53,938 nt of DNA from an uncultured Bacteroides sp. (GTDB taxonomy: Bacteria; Bacteroidota; Bacteroidia; Bacteroidales; Bacteroidaceae): positions 1-53,938 of the forward strand of contig URCM01000006.1 in assembly GCA_900546355.1 (NCBI GenBank), given 5' to 3'. The position numbers and the translations under genes were made by a program. The notes beneath the pieces were generated by a model. It did no database searches. It was not told where the DNA came from and worked only from the letters and a program-made list of their open reading frames with translations. Shown here piece after piece: positions 25,764-34,958 of this stretch (its first letter is position 1; every line of letters begins with the position of its first letter).

Positions 25764-26333
25764 TCAAAATGCGTCTACCGCCTTGCAAATATCAGCAAAG
25801 ATGCCATCCATCGTGCCCAAGCCGTTGATGTGGCAATACTTGCCGTCGTTCTTATACCAGTCAATCAGCGGAGCGGTCTGCGAATGATAAACCACAAGAC
25901 GTTTTTTGATAGTTTCTTCGTTATCGTCTGCACGTCCGGTTTCCTGTCCGCGTTTAATCAAACGAACCATCAGTTCGTCTTCGGGAACTTCCAAATCGAG
26001 CATGATAGACACTTCCTGTCCGCGTTCTTCCAGCATCTTCTTCAAAGCCTCAGCTTGTGCAATCGTGCGGGGGAAACCGTCGAAGATAACACCTTTGCTA
26101 TCCTTGAAGCTATCGAACACACTTGCAAGTATATCAATCATCAAAGCATCGGGGATGAGTTGGCCGTTGCTTATATATTCGTTAGCCGTCTTACCTAGCT
26201 CCGTTCCGTTCTTGATTTCGGCACGCAATACATCTCCCGTGGAAATGTGGTTCAAGCCATATTTTTCTACGATGCGTGCGCTCTGGGTTCCTTTTCCTGA
26301 ACCCGGAGCTCCAAAAATTACAATATTCAACAT
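25764..26333 (-). CDS. adk: Adenylate kinase
   Basis: The 189-residue enzyme converts AMP and ATP to two ADP. P-loop FGAPGSGKGTQSARI, the AMP-binding stretch (HISTGDVLRAEI) and GFPRTIAQAEAL are present. The LID is the short form without zinc-binding cysteines, explaining the length below the 214 residues of E. coli Adk. It follows hpt by 37 bp in a purine/GTPase operon. Confidence 0.97.
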   Translation of the reverse strand: MLNIVIFGAPGSGKGTQSARIVEKYGLNHISTGDVLRAEIKNGTELGKTANEYISNGQLIPDALMIDILASVFDSFKDSKGVIFDGFPRTIAQAEALKKMLEERGQEVSIMLDLEVPEDELMVRLIKRGQETGRADDNEETIKKRLVVYHSQTAPLIDWYKNDGKYCHINGLGTMDGIFADICKAVDAF

Positions 26334-26370
26334 CTTGTTTACCTTAAATTATATATGATACATGAAATTA

Positions 26371-26907
26371 TTATTCTACAACTGAATAAATGTCCCGATA
26401 GTTACGTCCGAAACCTTCATAATCCAACCCGTATCCTACGATAAAATCATTCGGGATACGCATCGCCACGTAATGGATATCCAAATCCACTTTCAGCTTG
26501 TCGGGCTTCACCAGCAACGTGGCTATCCGAATTTCTTTCGGGTGACGCGCCTGGAGCGTCTCCAGCAAGCGTTGCATCGTCAAGCCGGTATCCACGATAT
26601 CTTCTACAATCACCACCGTACGTCCGGTGATGTCTTCGTTCAGCCCCACCAGCTCTTTTACCTTTCCGGTAGAAGATGTCCCTTCGTAAGAGGCCAGCTT
26701 CACGAACGAGATTTCGCAAGGTATCGCGAGATACTTCATCAAATCGGAAGCGAACATGAACGAACCGTTCAATACACTGATAAAAAGCGGATTATCATCT
26801 GCCAAATCCCTATTGATTTCGTCTGCCACACGAGCCACTTCTTTCAATATATCGGCTTCGGGAATGAAGGTTTTAAACTGCTTGTCTTTGATTTGAATTG
26901 TATCCAT
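26371..26907 (-). CDS. hpt: Hypoxanthine phosphoribosyltransferase
   Basis: The 178-residue enzyme salvages hypoxanthine (and usually guanine) with PRPP. The PRPP-binding loop VVIVEDIVDTGLTMQ is clear, with SVLNGSFMFASDL at the N-terminal side and the C-terminal PNDFIVGYGLDYEGFGRNYRDIY. It is the first gene of hpt-adk-obgE-pgeF-B3/B4; TAAATTTG at 26941-26934 is a plausible -7 box. It is divergent from nnr. Confidence 0.96.
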   Translation of the reverse strand: MDTIQIKDKQFKTFIPEADILKEVARVADEINRDLADDNPLFISVLNGSFMFASDLMKYLAIPCEISFVKLASYEGTSSTGKVKELVGLNEDITGRTVVIVEDIVDTGLTMQRLLETLQARHPKEIRIATLLVKPDKLKVDLDIHYVAMRIPNDFIVGYGLDYEGFGRNYRDIYSVVE

Positions 26908-27009
26908 AATGACGCTACTTTATAAAATTGGGACAAATTTACGATTTTTCCCTCAAACTTCTATACTTTTTTTGTACTTTTACCCGCAAATAGCTATTAA
27001 GACACAAAG

Positions 27010-28527
27010 ATGAAAATACTTACTTGCATTCAACAAAAAGAGGCAGATGCTTATACCATCGCCAACAACAATATCTTATCCATCAACCTGATGGAAAAAG
27101 CCGCATCGCTCATTGCCGATGAAATCTGCAAACGCTGGGACCGCTCTCACCGCATCGTGGTGTTTGCCGGAGCCGGAAACAATGGCGGAGATGCGGTGGC
27201 CGTAGCGCGCATGCTGTTCACCAAGAACTATCAAGTAGAAATTTACTTGTTCAACATCAAAGGTACAATATCGGAGGACTGCATGACAAACATCCAGCGT
27301 CTCCAACAATGCGGATTTACCGCTTACCATGAAGTCAGCAACGCATTCGAACCGCCTAAACTGACGGCTGAAGACGTCGTAGTAGACGGGCTTTTTGGTT
27401 CAGGACTGAACAAACCGTTGAGCGGTGGATTTGCTTCGGTGGTGAAATACATCAACGCCTCCAGCTCACAAGTCGTCTCTATCGACCTTCCCTCGGGACT
27501 GATGGGCGAAGACAACTCGAACAATATCCGCACCAACATCATCCGGGCAAACCTGACTTTAAGCATACAGCTTCCGAAACTATCTTTCCTTTTCCCCGAA
27601 AACGAAGACATCGTGGGCGAATGGAAACTACTCGACATCGGCATCAGCCCGGAATTCATCGCCCAGGCAGATACACCTTATATAATAACCGAGGCACCCG
27701 ACGTCAGCCGCCTTATCAAGCCACGTAAGCGTTTCGCCTTTAAGAACAACTTCGGCCATGCGCTCCTGATAGCCGGCTCGAACGGAATGGCAGGAGCCTC
27801 TATTTTATCGGCACGCGCTTGCCTGCGCTCCGGAGTCGGACTGCTGACGATACACGCTCCGGTATGCAACCACGACATCCTGCAAACGGCTGTGCCCGAA
27901 GCGATGGTGCAAAACGACGTACACGAACAGTATTTTGCCGAACCGGTCGATTTAGACAACTACCAGGCCATAGCCATCGGCCCCGGCATCGGACAAGAAG
28001 AAGAAACAGCACTTGCTACCTTCGACCAGCTTGCCGACTGTTATCTTCCCACCGTGTTAGACGCTGATGCCATCAACATCCTCAGTTCGCACCGAAACTA
28101 CCTGAACCGCTTGCCACGCCGTAGTATCCTGACGCCGCACATCGGTGAACTGGAACGCATCATCGGGCGTTGCAACGATAGTTTCGAACGGCTGACCAAA
28201 GCGAAAGAACTGGCAGCCTATCTGCAATGTTACATTGTCTTGAAAGGAGCCTATACCACCGTCATTACCCCAGAAGGTAAATTCTACTTCAACCCGACCG
28301 GTAATCCAGGTATGGCTACAGGCGGAAGCGGAGATGTTTTGACAGGTATTATCCTCGCCTTGTTGGCTCAAGGTTATCCGCAAGAAAGTGCGGCACGCCT
28401 GGGAGTATATGTCCATGGACTTGCGGGAGACATCGCCCGCCGGAATAAGGGTGAAATAGCCATGACCGCCAGCGACATCATCGAAGCTCTTCCGGAGGCA
28501 TGGAAAATCTTATGTGAAATCAATTAA
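27010..28527 (+). CDS. nnr: Bifunctional NAD(P)H-hydrate epimerase / ADP-dependent dehydratase
   Basis: The 505-residue fusion repairs damaged NAD(P)H. The N-terminal epimerase (YjeF_N-like, about 1-215) has GAGNNGGDAVAVARML and DGLFGSGLNKPL; the C-terminal ADP-dependent dehydratase (about 230-505) has GHALLIAGSNGMAGASILSARA, AIAIGPGIGQ, TVLDADAIN, LTPHIGELERI and TGGSGDVLTGII. Both active sites look intact. The start is the first Met, preceded by TTAAGACACAAAG. Confidence 0.96.
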   Translation: MKILTCIQQKEADAYTIANNNILSINLMEKAASLIADEICKRWDRSHRIVVFAGAGNNGGDAVAVARMLFTKNYQVEIYLFNIKGTISEDCMTNIQRLQQCGFTAYHEVSNAFEPPKLTAEDVVVDGLFGSGLNKPLSGGFASVVKYINASSSQVVSIDLPSGLMGEDNSNNIRTNIIRANLTLSIQLPKLSFLFPENEDIVGEWKLLDIGISPEFIAQADTPYIITEAPDVSRLIKPRKRFAFKNNFGHALLIAGSNGMAGASILSARACLRSGVGLLTIHAPVCNHDILQTAVPEAMVQNDVHEQYFAEPVDLDNYQAIAIGPGIGQEEETALATFDQLADCYLPTVLDADAINILSSHRNYLNRLPRRSILTPHIGELERIIGRCNDSFERLTKAKELAAYLQCYIVLKGAYTTVITPEGKFYFNPTGNPGMATGGSGDVLTGIILALLAQGYPQESAARLGVYVHGLAGDIARRNKGEIAMTASDIIEALPEAWKILCEIN

Positions 28528-28540
28528 CGAATACCGATAT

Positions 28541-29587
28541 ATGAAAAAGACCGTTTTTGCACTATGTATGCTGGCCTGTACGGCACCGGTTGCCGCACAA
28601 GACATCAGCTCCTATTTGCCGGGCGAAGATGAAGGCATCGTTTATTTCTTGCCCAAAACAGCATTGGACATCAACGTAATCGCCACTCACGTCACTTACC
28701 AGCCCGGCGAACTGTGCCAATACGCCAACCAATATTTGCGGATAAACAACGTTAACACACAACCAGAGACACATTGGGAAATCAAACAAATAGAAGTACG
28801 TTCCGCCGGAGTGCCCGATTCGACCAAAGCTTATATTATCAAGCTGAAAGACAAGAGCGCCATGAGCCAAGTAGAACTGACCAATGACGGACTTATCAAA
28901 GCCATCAACACTTCGGCTCCCGAAAGAAAAGCGGCGGACTATATATTAGAACAACCTCAAAAACACGAGAACCCGCGCAGGTATATGACCGAAGACATCT
29001 TGCTTGCCGGTTCTTCTGCCAAGATGGCGGAACTTACCGCAAAAGAAATCTATAATATCCGCGAAAGCAAGAACTTGATTTTACGCGGACAAGCGGACGC
29101 CATGCCCAAGGACGGCGCTTCACTCCAGTTGGTAATAGATAACCTCAACAAGCAAGAAAAGGCATTGACCCAACTCTTTACAGGCACTACAGACCGTGAA
29201 GACAAGCTTTTTACCTTCCGTATCGGTGCAGAAGAACCGTTCACCGATAAAGTAGCGTTACGCTTTTCGCGTTTATTAGGCATCCTTCCTGCCGAAGACC
29301 TGGCAGGCGACCCTGTCTACATCAGCCTTAAAAGCATAAGCCCGCTTCCGCCAACAAGTGAAGAGAAAGGCAAGAAAAAGAAAAAACTTGAAGGAGCTAT
29401 CTACAACATACCGGGAAAAGGAAAAGTGGACGTCACCTTCCAAGGAAAGACCTATTTCGAAGACGAACTGCCCGTCACCCAATTCGGAACAACCGAAGTA
29501 TTGGTAGAAGATTTGTTCAAGAAAGTAAATACCCGTGTCATCTTCAATCCGGAAACGGGAAGCATCTTGAAAATCGACAAAGACTGA
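28541..29587 (+). CDS. DUF4831 family exported protein
   Basis: The 348-residue product starts at the Met before KKTVFALCML, which gives a signal peptide cut near VAAQ; an earlier in-frame Met (28514) would lie inside the nnr gene. The body (YFLPKTALDINVIATHVTYQPGELCQYANQYL) is the characteristic beginning of DUF4831, a Bacteroidetes family of unknown function. A Lys-rich stretch (EKGKKKKKLEG) lies near residue 285. It follows nnr by 13 bp and is probably cotranscribed; a 22-bp-arm hairpin lies 41 bp downstream. Confidence 0.82.
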   Translation: MKKTVFALCMLACTAPVAAQDISSYLPGEDEGIVYFLPKTALDINVIATHVTYQPGELCQYANQYLRINNVNTQPETHWEIKQIEVRSAGVPDSTKAYIIKLKDKSAMSQVELTNDGLIKAINTSAPERKAADYILEQPQKHENPRRYMTEDILLAGSSAKMAELTAKEIYNIRESKNLILRGQADAMPKDGASLQLVIDNLNKQEKALTQLFTGTTDREDKLFTFRIGAEEPFTDKVALRFSRLLGILPAEDLAGDPVYISLKSISPLPPTSEEKGKKKKKLEGAIYNIPGKGKVDVTFQGKTYFEDELPVTQFGTTEVLVEDLFKKVNTRVIFNPETGSILKIDKD

Positions 29588-29628
29588 TTGGAAGAGGCAT
29601 AGTAGACAATCCGAAAAAACGGGATAAT

Positions 29629-29677
29629 ATAACTGCATCACCGGTACGATCAGTAATCGTACCGGTGATGCAGTTAT
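29629..29677 (+). terminator. Perfect 22-bp-arm hairpin, ATAACTGCA element copy 2
   Basis: Arms beginning ATAACTGCATCACCGG are perfectly complementary over 22 bp with a 5-nt loop (CAGTA). It follows DUF4831 and faces the end of DUF3332, so it may terminate both. It shares 31 of 35 bases with the element at 1561-1595, marking it as a dispersed repeat. Confidence 0.8.
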
Positions 29678-29795
29678 TCAGAAATAAACCATGCAGACGA
29701 TACCGCTTATTGCAAGCAGATTCACAGAGTGGTTCACTTGGCGATATTTATAATACGCCACCATTCAAAAGATTATCTTGCGGCTATAGCTTCTT

Positions 29796-30284
29796 TTACT
29801 TGTCCGGCATTACCGTCACTTCTTCTCCGTCTTGGTCTTTGTAAGTAACGCTTCCGTCTTCGTTCATGGTCATCAGTTCATAGGCCTGTCCTTCGGCTAT
29901 GGCATTCCATGTACGGTTTTCTTCGTTATATACCAAATCAAGCGGGCGGTCGGCTTCACCCATTTTAGTAATAGTGTAACCATCTTCATTCGTGCGGACC
30001 AGGTATTCGCCGTCTTCGCCGTGAATCACCTTCTCGGTTCCAACATCTACCATTGGATTCGACCCCGACCAGAACTCAATGGAATTCAACACAAGCACAT
30101 CTGCCAGATAAGCCACTTCATATACAGGAATGATATGAAAAGCTATGAACACCAATTCGTTCACCGCCTTATGTCCGATACCCATATTCCAATCTTTCAA
30201 GCTGTTCCATGCACCAAACGAGCCAATACAGGAAGAGCACAATAGACTTCCTCCCAATACAGCGCAAAGCACCGTTGTTTTCAT
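29796..30284 (-). CDS. DUF3332 family lipoprotein
   Basis: The 162-residue product starts at the Met before KTTVLCAV (ATG at 30293 is in frame upstream). The signal peptide ends in a lipobox (LLCSSC) followed by IGSFGAWN, a conserved start for this family. One hydrophobic segment (about 45-65, ELVFIAFHIIPVYEVAYLADVLVLNSIEFW) is followed by a small beta-rich domain ending in Asp/Glu-rich turns. Function unknown. Its promoter is divergent from the MFS transporter gene. Confidence 0.82.
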   Translation of the reverse strand: MKTTVLCAVLGGSLLCSSCIGSFGAWNSLKDWNMGIGHKAVNELVFIAFHIIPVYEVAYLADVLVLNSIEFWSGSNPMVDVGTEKVIHGEDGEYLVRTNEDGYTITKMGEADRPLDLVYNEENRTWNAIAEGQAYELMTMNEDGSVTYKDQDGEEVTVMPDK

Positions 30285-30324
30285 CTTTCTCATAGATTCA
30301 AGTTTTTATCGATTAATATAGCTA

Positions 30325-30358
30325 CAAAGTTAGAACTTCTTTTCAGAAATAAAACAAA
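30325..30358 (-). promoter_or_regulatory. Promoter of the DUF3332 gene
   Basis: TTTG (30358-30355), 22 nt, then TAACTTTG (30332-30325) on the minus strand. Confidence 0.55.
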
Positions 30359-30374
30359 AAACCACGAAAAGAAG

Positions 30375-30382
30375 TATCTTTG
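30375..30382 (+). promoter_or_regulatory. -7 box of the MFS transporter promoter
   Basis: TATCTTTG, 36 bp before the ATG. The -33 box is not clear. Confidence 0.5.
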
Positions 30383-30418
30383 TTGCGCAATTTAACGAAA
30401 ACGTAAAACAATATAAAC

Positions 30419-32008
30419 ATGCAAATGAAAAAACAAATCCAGAAACGTCTGAGCGACTCGAAAGCCGCTCGCTGGACGGCACTGCTCATCGTGTCGTTCA
30501 CCATGATGTGCGGCTATTTCCTGACCGATGTCATGGCTCCCCTTGAAAACCTGCTTACCACCCAAGGGAAAGTGGTTTATTTTACCAACAACACATCCAT
30601 GCCTGCCGACAGCTTGATAGCCAAGGTGGAACTTTTTGCGGAAGCCAACGCTTTGTCCTCGCCCGACCTTACGGTACAGAAGCTGGAAGAAGGCGCCCGA
30701 TACCAATATATAGAAACGGTAGAAGGCAAGCAGGAAACACAAGAAAAAACCATCAGTACCGTCTCTACCGGTAAAGGATGGAGCAGTACCGAATATGGAT
30801 TCTTTTCGGGAGCTTATGGATACATTAACGTGTTTCTGCTGATGTTGTTCTTCGGCGGCATTATCCTCGACAAAATGGGGGTACGGTTCACTGGAGTGAT
30901 GTCATCGGGACTGATGTTTGCCGGTGCTTTAATCAAGTGGTATGCCTTGAAAACCGACTTTGGCGACGCAATGCTGTGGGGCATGAATATGCAAGTCATC
31001 ATTGCTGCCCTGGGATTCTCTATCTTCGGTATGGGAGCCGAAATTACAGGTATCACCGTATCCAAGGTTATCGTAAAATGGTTTGCAGGCAAAGAGCTTG
31101 CATTGGCAATGGGGCTGCAAGTTGCCATGGCACGCATCGGTACGGCACTCGCTTTAGCGGTCAGCTTGCCTGTCTCACGTATGATGGGAGATGTGTCCGG
31201 TTCCGTGCTTGTAGGCGCTATCGGTCTTTGCGTAGGCTTCATCTCTTATCTGGTGTATTGCGTAATGGACCGCAAGGAAGATGCAGCAATCTCTGCCGCA
31301 CGTGCCGAAGCAGGCGAATCACCCGAAGAAGGCTTCAAGATGTCAGACCTGAGACTCATCTTCTGCAACAAAGGCTTTTGGCTTATCACCCTGCTTTGCC
31401 TGATGTTTTATGCCGGTGTGTTCCCATTCTTGAAATTCGCCACCAAGCTGATGATATACAAGTACGAAGTACCCGAATCATTTGCCGGACTTATCCCAGC
31501 CCTGCTTCCGTTCGGCACTATCTTGCTGACTCCTGTTTTTGGAACTTTATACGACCGTATCGGGCGTGGAGCCACCTTGATGATTATCGGTTCGGTAATG
31601 CTTACTATCGTACATGTGCTCTTCGCGCTTCCCGTAATGAACTACTGGTGGTTTGCCGTTATTGTAATGATAGTGTTAGGCATTGCATTCTCGCTGGTTC
31701 CCAGTGCCATGTGGCCCTCTGTCCCTAAGATTATCCCGATGAAACAACTCGGCTCGGCATACGCCATCATCTTCTACATCCAGAATATCGGTTTAGCCAT
31801 GGTGCCCACACTCATCGGTTTTGTCATCGACCGTTGCTCAACGCAATACAATGCCGCCGGTGCCATAACGGGATACGACTATACAGCTCCTATGGTGATT
31901 TTCTCCATCTTTGGGCTATGCGCCATCCTGATAGCCTATATGCTCAAGCAAGAAGACAGCCGCAAACATTACGGACTGGAAGAATCGAATATCAAAAAAG
32001 CGCAATAA
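30419..32008 (+). CDS. MFS transporter with a large first extracytoplasmic loop
   Basis: The 529-residue integral membrane protein shows about 12 membrane helices in two bundles. Helix 1 (about 20-40) is followed by a loop of some 75 residues (about 45-120, charged and predicted periplasmic) before helix 2 (YGYINVFLLMLFFGGIILDKMGVR, with the MFS GxxxDxxGxR-like motif). The second half has the analogous FGTLYDRIGRGATLMI. It resembles MFSD1-like and oligopeptide- or nucleoside-type MFS members more than sugar porters, but the substrate is not evident. An in-frame Met at 30425 is an alternative start. Phased GTTTCA repeats lie downstream. Confidence 0.85.
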   Translation: MQMKKQIQKRLSDSKAARWTALLIVSFTMMCGYFLTDVMAPLENLLTTQGKVVYFTNNTSMPADSLIAKVELFAEANALSSPDLTVQKLEEGARYQYIETVEGKQETQEKTISTVSTGKGWSSTEYGFFSGAYGYINVFLLMLFFGGIILDKMGVRFTGVMSSGLMFAGALIKWYALKTDFGDAMLWGMNMQVIIAALGFSIFGMGAEITGITVSKVIVKWFAGKELALAMGLQVAMARIGTALALAVSLPVSRMMGDVSGSVLVGAIGLCVGFISYLVYCVMDRKEDAAISAARAEAGESPEEGFKMSDLRLIFCNKGFWLITLLCLMFYAGVFPFLKFATKLMIYKYEVPESFAGLIPALLPFGTILLTPVFGTLYDRIGRGATLMIIGSVMLTIVHVLFALPVMNYWWFAVIVMIVLGIAFSLVPSAMWPSVPKIIPMKQLGSAYAIIFYIQNIGLAMVPTLIGFVIDRCSTQYNAAGAITGYDYTAPMVIFSIFGLCAILIAYMLKQEDSRKHYGLEESNIKKAQ

Positions 32009-32088
32009 TAACCGCTTTCGCAAAGCCAAACGGCTGCTCAGTCCGGTGGATGCCACTCCCTCAGTCCTGTGCAGCCAGTTTCACCTTT

Positions 32089-32164
32089 GTTTCATTATAC
32101 TGAAACTTTAGTTTCAATGCTCTGAAACTAGAGTTTCAATGCGTCAGAACCAATGTTTCAGTGC
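32089..32164. repeat. GTTTCA array with 22-bp period
   Basis: GTTTCA starts at 32089, 32111, 32133 and 32155, exactly 22 bp apart. Between them CTGAAAC (or CAGAACC) half-sites make palindromic units such as TGAAACTTTAGTTTCA and TGAAACTAGAGTTTCA. It begins 80 bp after the MFS stop codon and lies beyond the stop of the convergent DUF3109 gene. The strict phase (two helical turns) suggests a binding-site array. Confidence 0.75.
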
Positions 32165-32258
32165 AATGGAAACGGCCGGGGCATATATCCCATAAGAGTA
32201 TTGGATGCCTCCGGACAAGCAACCATCCACATCAGATTACCAACCGAATCAACCTATC

Positions 32259-32840
32259 TCAAATCATTTTTTGCTTCTTCAACTCTTCCGCCACCAATTC
32301 CAGTTCGGCATACCAATCTTCCCCGAACTTACGGATCAAAGGCTCTTTCAGGAACCGATATACAGGCATATTTTTTTGCCTGCCCAGCGCAACCGCCGCC
32401 TTGCATACATCCCAACGATGGTAATTCAATGCCTTATACATTCCGCAATTGCCTATACGGACAGGATACAGATGACAAGAGACAGGCTTATAAAAATGAC
32501 AACGTCCTTCCCGAAACGCTTTTTCTATGGCACAATAACAAGCACCTTTCTCATCGTAACATGTAAACACACAATCCTTTCCGTTTACAATAGAAGTTAC
32601 CAGGTCGCCTTCCTGATCGGTATATACGACCCCTTGCTTATCTATCACTTTCCGCGCTTCGGGAGACAAATCGTCCCAAATAACAGGTAATACTTCTTCC
32701 AGCTTTTCCACTTCTTCCAACTCGACCGGCGCTCCGGCATCCCCTTCAATGCAGCAAGCTCCCTTGCAGGCATCTAAATCACAAAAGAATTTTTCCCGAA
32801 ATACATCGAAACTCACGATGACATCTCCTACTTGAACCAT
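32259..32840 (-). CDS. DUF3109 family cysteine-rich protein
   Basis: The 193-residue product, starting at VQVGDVIVSFDVF, has eight or more cysteines arranged as in the YkgJ/DUF3109 group: CDLDACKGACC, CVFTCYDEKGACYC, CHFYKPVSCHLYPVRIGNC and VCKAA. The clusters are likely to bind zinc or an iron-sulfur cluster; function unknown. Met codons upstream (32900) extend into the ACACAGAG hairpin and are less likely. It lies downstream of gpmI on the same strand, separated by that hairpin. Confidence 0.85.
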   Translation of the reverse strand: MVQVGDVIVSFDVFREKFFCDLDACKGACCIEGDAGAPVELEEVEKLEEVLPVIWDDLSPEARKVIDKQGVVYTDQEGDLVTSIVNGKDCVFTCYDEKGACYCAIEKAFREGRCHFYKPVSCHLYPVRIGNCGMYKALNYHRWDVCKAAVALGRQKNMPVYRFLKEPLIRKFGEDWYAELELVAEELKKQKMI

Positions 32841-32856
32841 ACTTTTCACATTAAAA

Positions 32857-32934
32857 AACACAGAGACACAAAGACCCCAGAGTATATTTCCCTTCACCAA
32901 GAAAAAACCCTGCGCGTCTCCGTGTCTCTGTGTT
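32857..32934. terminator. Hairpin of the ACACAGAG-word family between gpmI and DUF3109
   Basis: AACACAGAGACAC and GTGTCTCTGTGTT are perfectly complementary over 13 bp, about 50 bp apart, with further CAGAG/CTC words inside. It starts 11 bp after the gpmI stop codon on the minus strand. Confidence 0.7.
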
Positions 32935-32945
32935 CAATTATAAAA

Positions 32946-34463
32946 TCAATCTTTAATTAAGTCATGTCCAGTCATGTCTGCCGGTTGCGGCATACCCATG
33001 ATATGCAGGATAGACGGAGCGACATCAGCCAATACACCGTTTTCTACCTTTGCGTCCTTATTGGTTGTTACATAAACAAACGGGACCGGATTCAACGAGT
33101 GAGCTGTGTTCGGCGTACCGTCGGCGTTCAACGCATGGTCAGCATTTCCATGATCGGCAATGATGATTACTTCATAATCGTTAGCCTTGGCAGCTTCTAC
33201 GGTATCACGCACACAATTATCAATAGCAACAACTGCTTTTTCAATTGCCTCGTAAACGCCTGTGTGGCCTACCATATCGCCGTTGGCATAGTTGACAACG
33301 ATAAAATCATACTTCTGCGTATTGATAGCCTCAACCAGTTTGTCTTTCACTTCGTAAGCACTCATTTCCGGCTTCAAGTCGTAAGTAGCTACTTTCGGAG
33401 ACGGAACCAAGATGCGGTCTTCACCATCGAACGGAGTTTCACGACCACCGTTGAAGAAGAAGGTTACGTGTGCATATTTCTCGGTTTCCGCAATGTGAAG
33501 CTGGGTCTTTCCGTTTTTCGACAAATATTCGCCCAACGTGTCTGCCACATTTTCTTTCGGGAACAGAATGTGAACGCCTTGGAATGAAGCATCATACGGA
33601 GTCATACAGTAATACTGCAAACCCGGAATAGTCTTCATGCCTTCTTCCGGCATATCCTGCTGAGTCAATACGATGGTCAGTTCCTTCGCACGGTCGTTAC
33701 GGTAGTTGAAGAAAATCACTACATCGCCTTCCTTGATCGTGCCGTCGAAGTTCGCGTTGTTAATCGGTTTGATAAACTCATCGGTTACCCCTTCATCGTA
33801 TGATTCCTGCATAGCCTGTACCATGTCGGTAGCCTGTTTGCCCTTGCCTTCTACCAGCAAATCGTATGCTTCTTTCACACGGTTCCAGCGTTTGTCGCGG
33901 TCCATGGCATAGAAACGCCCTACGATAGAAGCAATCTTACCTGCAGACTGAGCACAGTGTGCTTCCAATTGCTCAATGAATCCCTTACCACTCTTCGGGT
34001 CGGTGTCACGACCGTCCATAAAGCAGTGGATGAATGTATTTTCCAAACCGTATTCCTTGGCGATATCACACAATTTGAACAAATGTTCCAAGGAAGAGTG
34101 CACACCACCATTCGAGGTCAAGCCCATGAAGTGGATATTCTTACCGTGCTCTTTCGCATACGAGAATGCCGAAACGATTTCCGGATTCTTCAAGATACTT
34201 CCGTCAGCACACGCACGGTTAATCTTCACCAAGTCCTGATAAACGATACGTCCGGCACCGATATTCAAGTGACCTACTTCCGAATTACCCATCTGACCAT
34301 CGGGCAAACCTACGTTTTCACCGCTTGCCTGAAGTTGAGAATGCGGATACGTAGCCAACAGGCTGTCCCAATACGGAGTCGGAGTGTTGAAAATCACATC
34401 GTCTTTCTGATGGTCTCCACAACCCCAACCGTCCAAAATCATTAAAAGAGCTTTCTTAGCCAT
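32946..34463 (-). CDS. gpmI: 2,3-bisphosphoglycerate-independent phosphoglycerate mutase
   Basis: The 505-residue enzyme interconverts 3- and 2-phosphoglycerate in glycolysis using two Mn ions and a phosphoserine. Alkaline-phosphatase-like motifs are present: LMILDGWG, the catalytic Ser in [46 protein letters not shown] and [10 protein letters not shown]. The start at 34463 gives the conserved [13 protein letters not shown]; a Met at 34493 adds a stretch not found in the family. TATTTTTG (34514-34507) is a likely -7 box. Confidence 0.97.
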   Translation of the reverse strand: MAKKALLMILDGWGCGDHQKDDVIFNTPTPYWDSLLATYPHSQLQASGENVGLPDGQMGNSEVGHLNIGAGRIVYQDLVKINRACADGSILKNPEIVSAFSYAKEHGKNIHFMGLTSNGGVHSSLEHLFKLCDIAKEYGLENTFIHCFMDGRDTDPKSGKGFIEQLEAHCAQSAGKIASIVGRFYAMDRDKRWNRVKEAYDLLVEGKGKQATDMVQAMQESYDEGVTDEFIKPINNANFDGTIKEGDVVIFFNYRNDRAKELTIVLTQQDMPEEGMKTIPGLQYYCMTPYDASFQGVHILFPKENVADTLGEYLSKNGKTQLHIAETEKYAHVTFFFNGGRETPFDGEDRILVPSPKVATYDLKPEMSAYEVKDKLVEAINTQKYDFIVVNYANGDMVGHTGVYEAIEKAVVAIDNCVRDTVEAAKANDYEVIIIADHGNADHALNADGTPNTAHSLNPVPFVYVTTNKDAKVENGVLADVAPSILHIMGMPQPADMTGHDLIKD

Positions 34464-34506
34464 AATCTTATTTTGTTTAAAGTTGATGTTCATGCTTTAC
34501 AGCATG

Positions 34507-34514
34507 CAAAAATA
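34507..34514 (-). promoter_or_regulatory. -7 box of the gpmI promoter
   Basis: TATTTTTG on the minus strand, 43 bp before the ATG. No clear -33 box. Confidence 0.45.
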
Positions 34515-34644
34515 CAAAATATCTGCCTGATAACACACATTTTGAGGAAATTTAAGAGGATGGCAAATGCATCTATTGCATGGGGAAATCGACTTGAGCA
34601 GAAATTATAAGAAGAATGATGGATATCAGAATCGGAACAATTAT

Positions 34645-34652
34645 TATTTTTG
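34645..34652 (+). promoter_or_regulatory. -7 box of the lysO promoter
   Basis: TATTTTTG on the plus strand, 21 bp before the chosen lysO start. Confidence 0.45.
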
Positions 34653-34673
34653 TGCCCCAAAAACGAAAAGAAT

Positions 34674-34958
34674 ATGTTTACTGTAATCGGACTCATGTTA
34701 GGAGGTATGTGCATCGGATTTTTATTACGCAAAAAGCAATATCCGGGAATACATCTTCTCATCACGGCATTGATTTGGGTGCTGCTGTTCCTATTGGGGA
34801 TAGAAGTAGGAAGCAACCGGCAAATAGTCGAAGGACTCGCTACACTGGGAATAGAAGCTTTTACCATTACTTTTGCAACAGTCGTCGGAAGTTGCATCTG
34901 CGCATGGATATTATGGAAATGGTTATATCACAATGAAAAGAAAGGAGGAGAAGTATGA
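34674..34958 (+). CDS. lysO: LysO family lysine exporter, N-terminal part (separate ORF)
   Basis: The 94-residue product has three predicted membrane helices (FTVIGLMLGGMCIGFLL, LLITALIWVLLFLLGIEVG, AFTITFATVVGSCICAWILW). LysO (YbjE, DUF340) exports L-lysine. In E. coli it is one polypeptide of about 299 residues; here the first domain is an independent ORF overlapping the second by 4 bp (34955-34958), as in some other Bacteroidetes. An alternative earlier Met (34650) is unlikely. The downstream half carries a frameshift, so export function is doubtful unless that is corrected. Confidence 0.85.
   Translation: MFTVIGLMLGGMCIGFLLRKKQYPGIHLLITALIWVLLFLLGIEVGSNRQIVEGLATLGIEAFTITFATVVGSCICAWILWKWLYHNEKKGGEV

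Noticed and set aside
34490..34897. Minus-strand ORF of 135 codons opposite lysO
   Set aside because: It is the shadow of the lysO membrane domain; the plus-strand frame has the recognisable family sequence.
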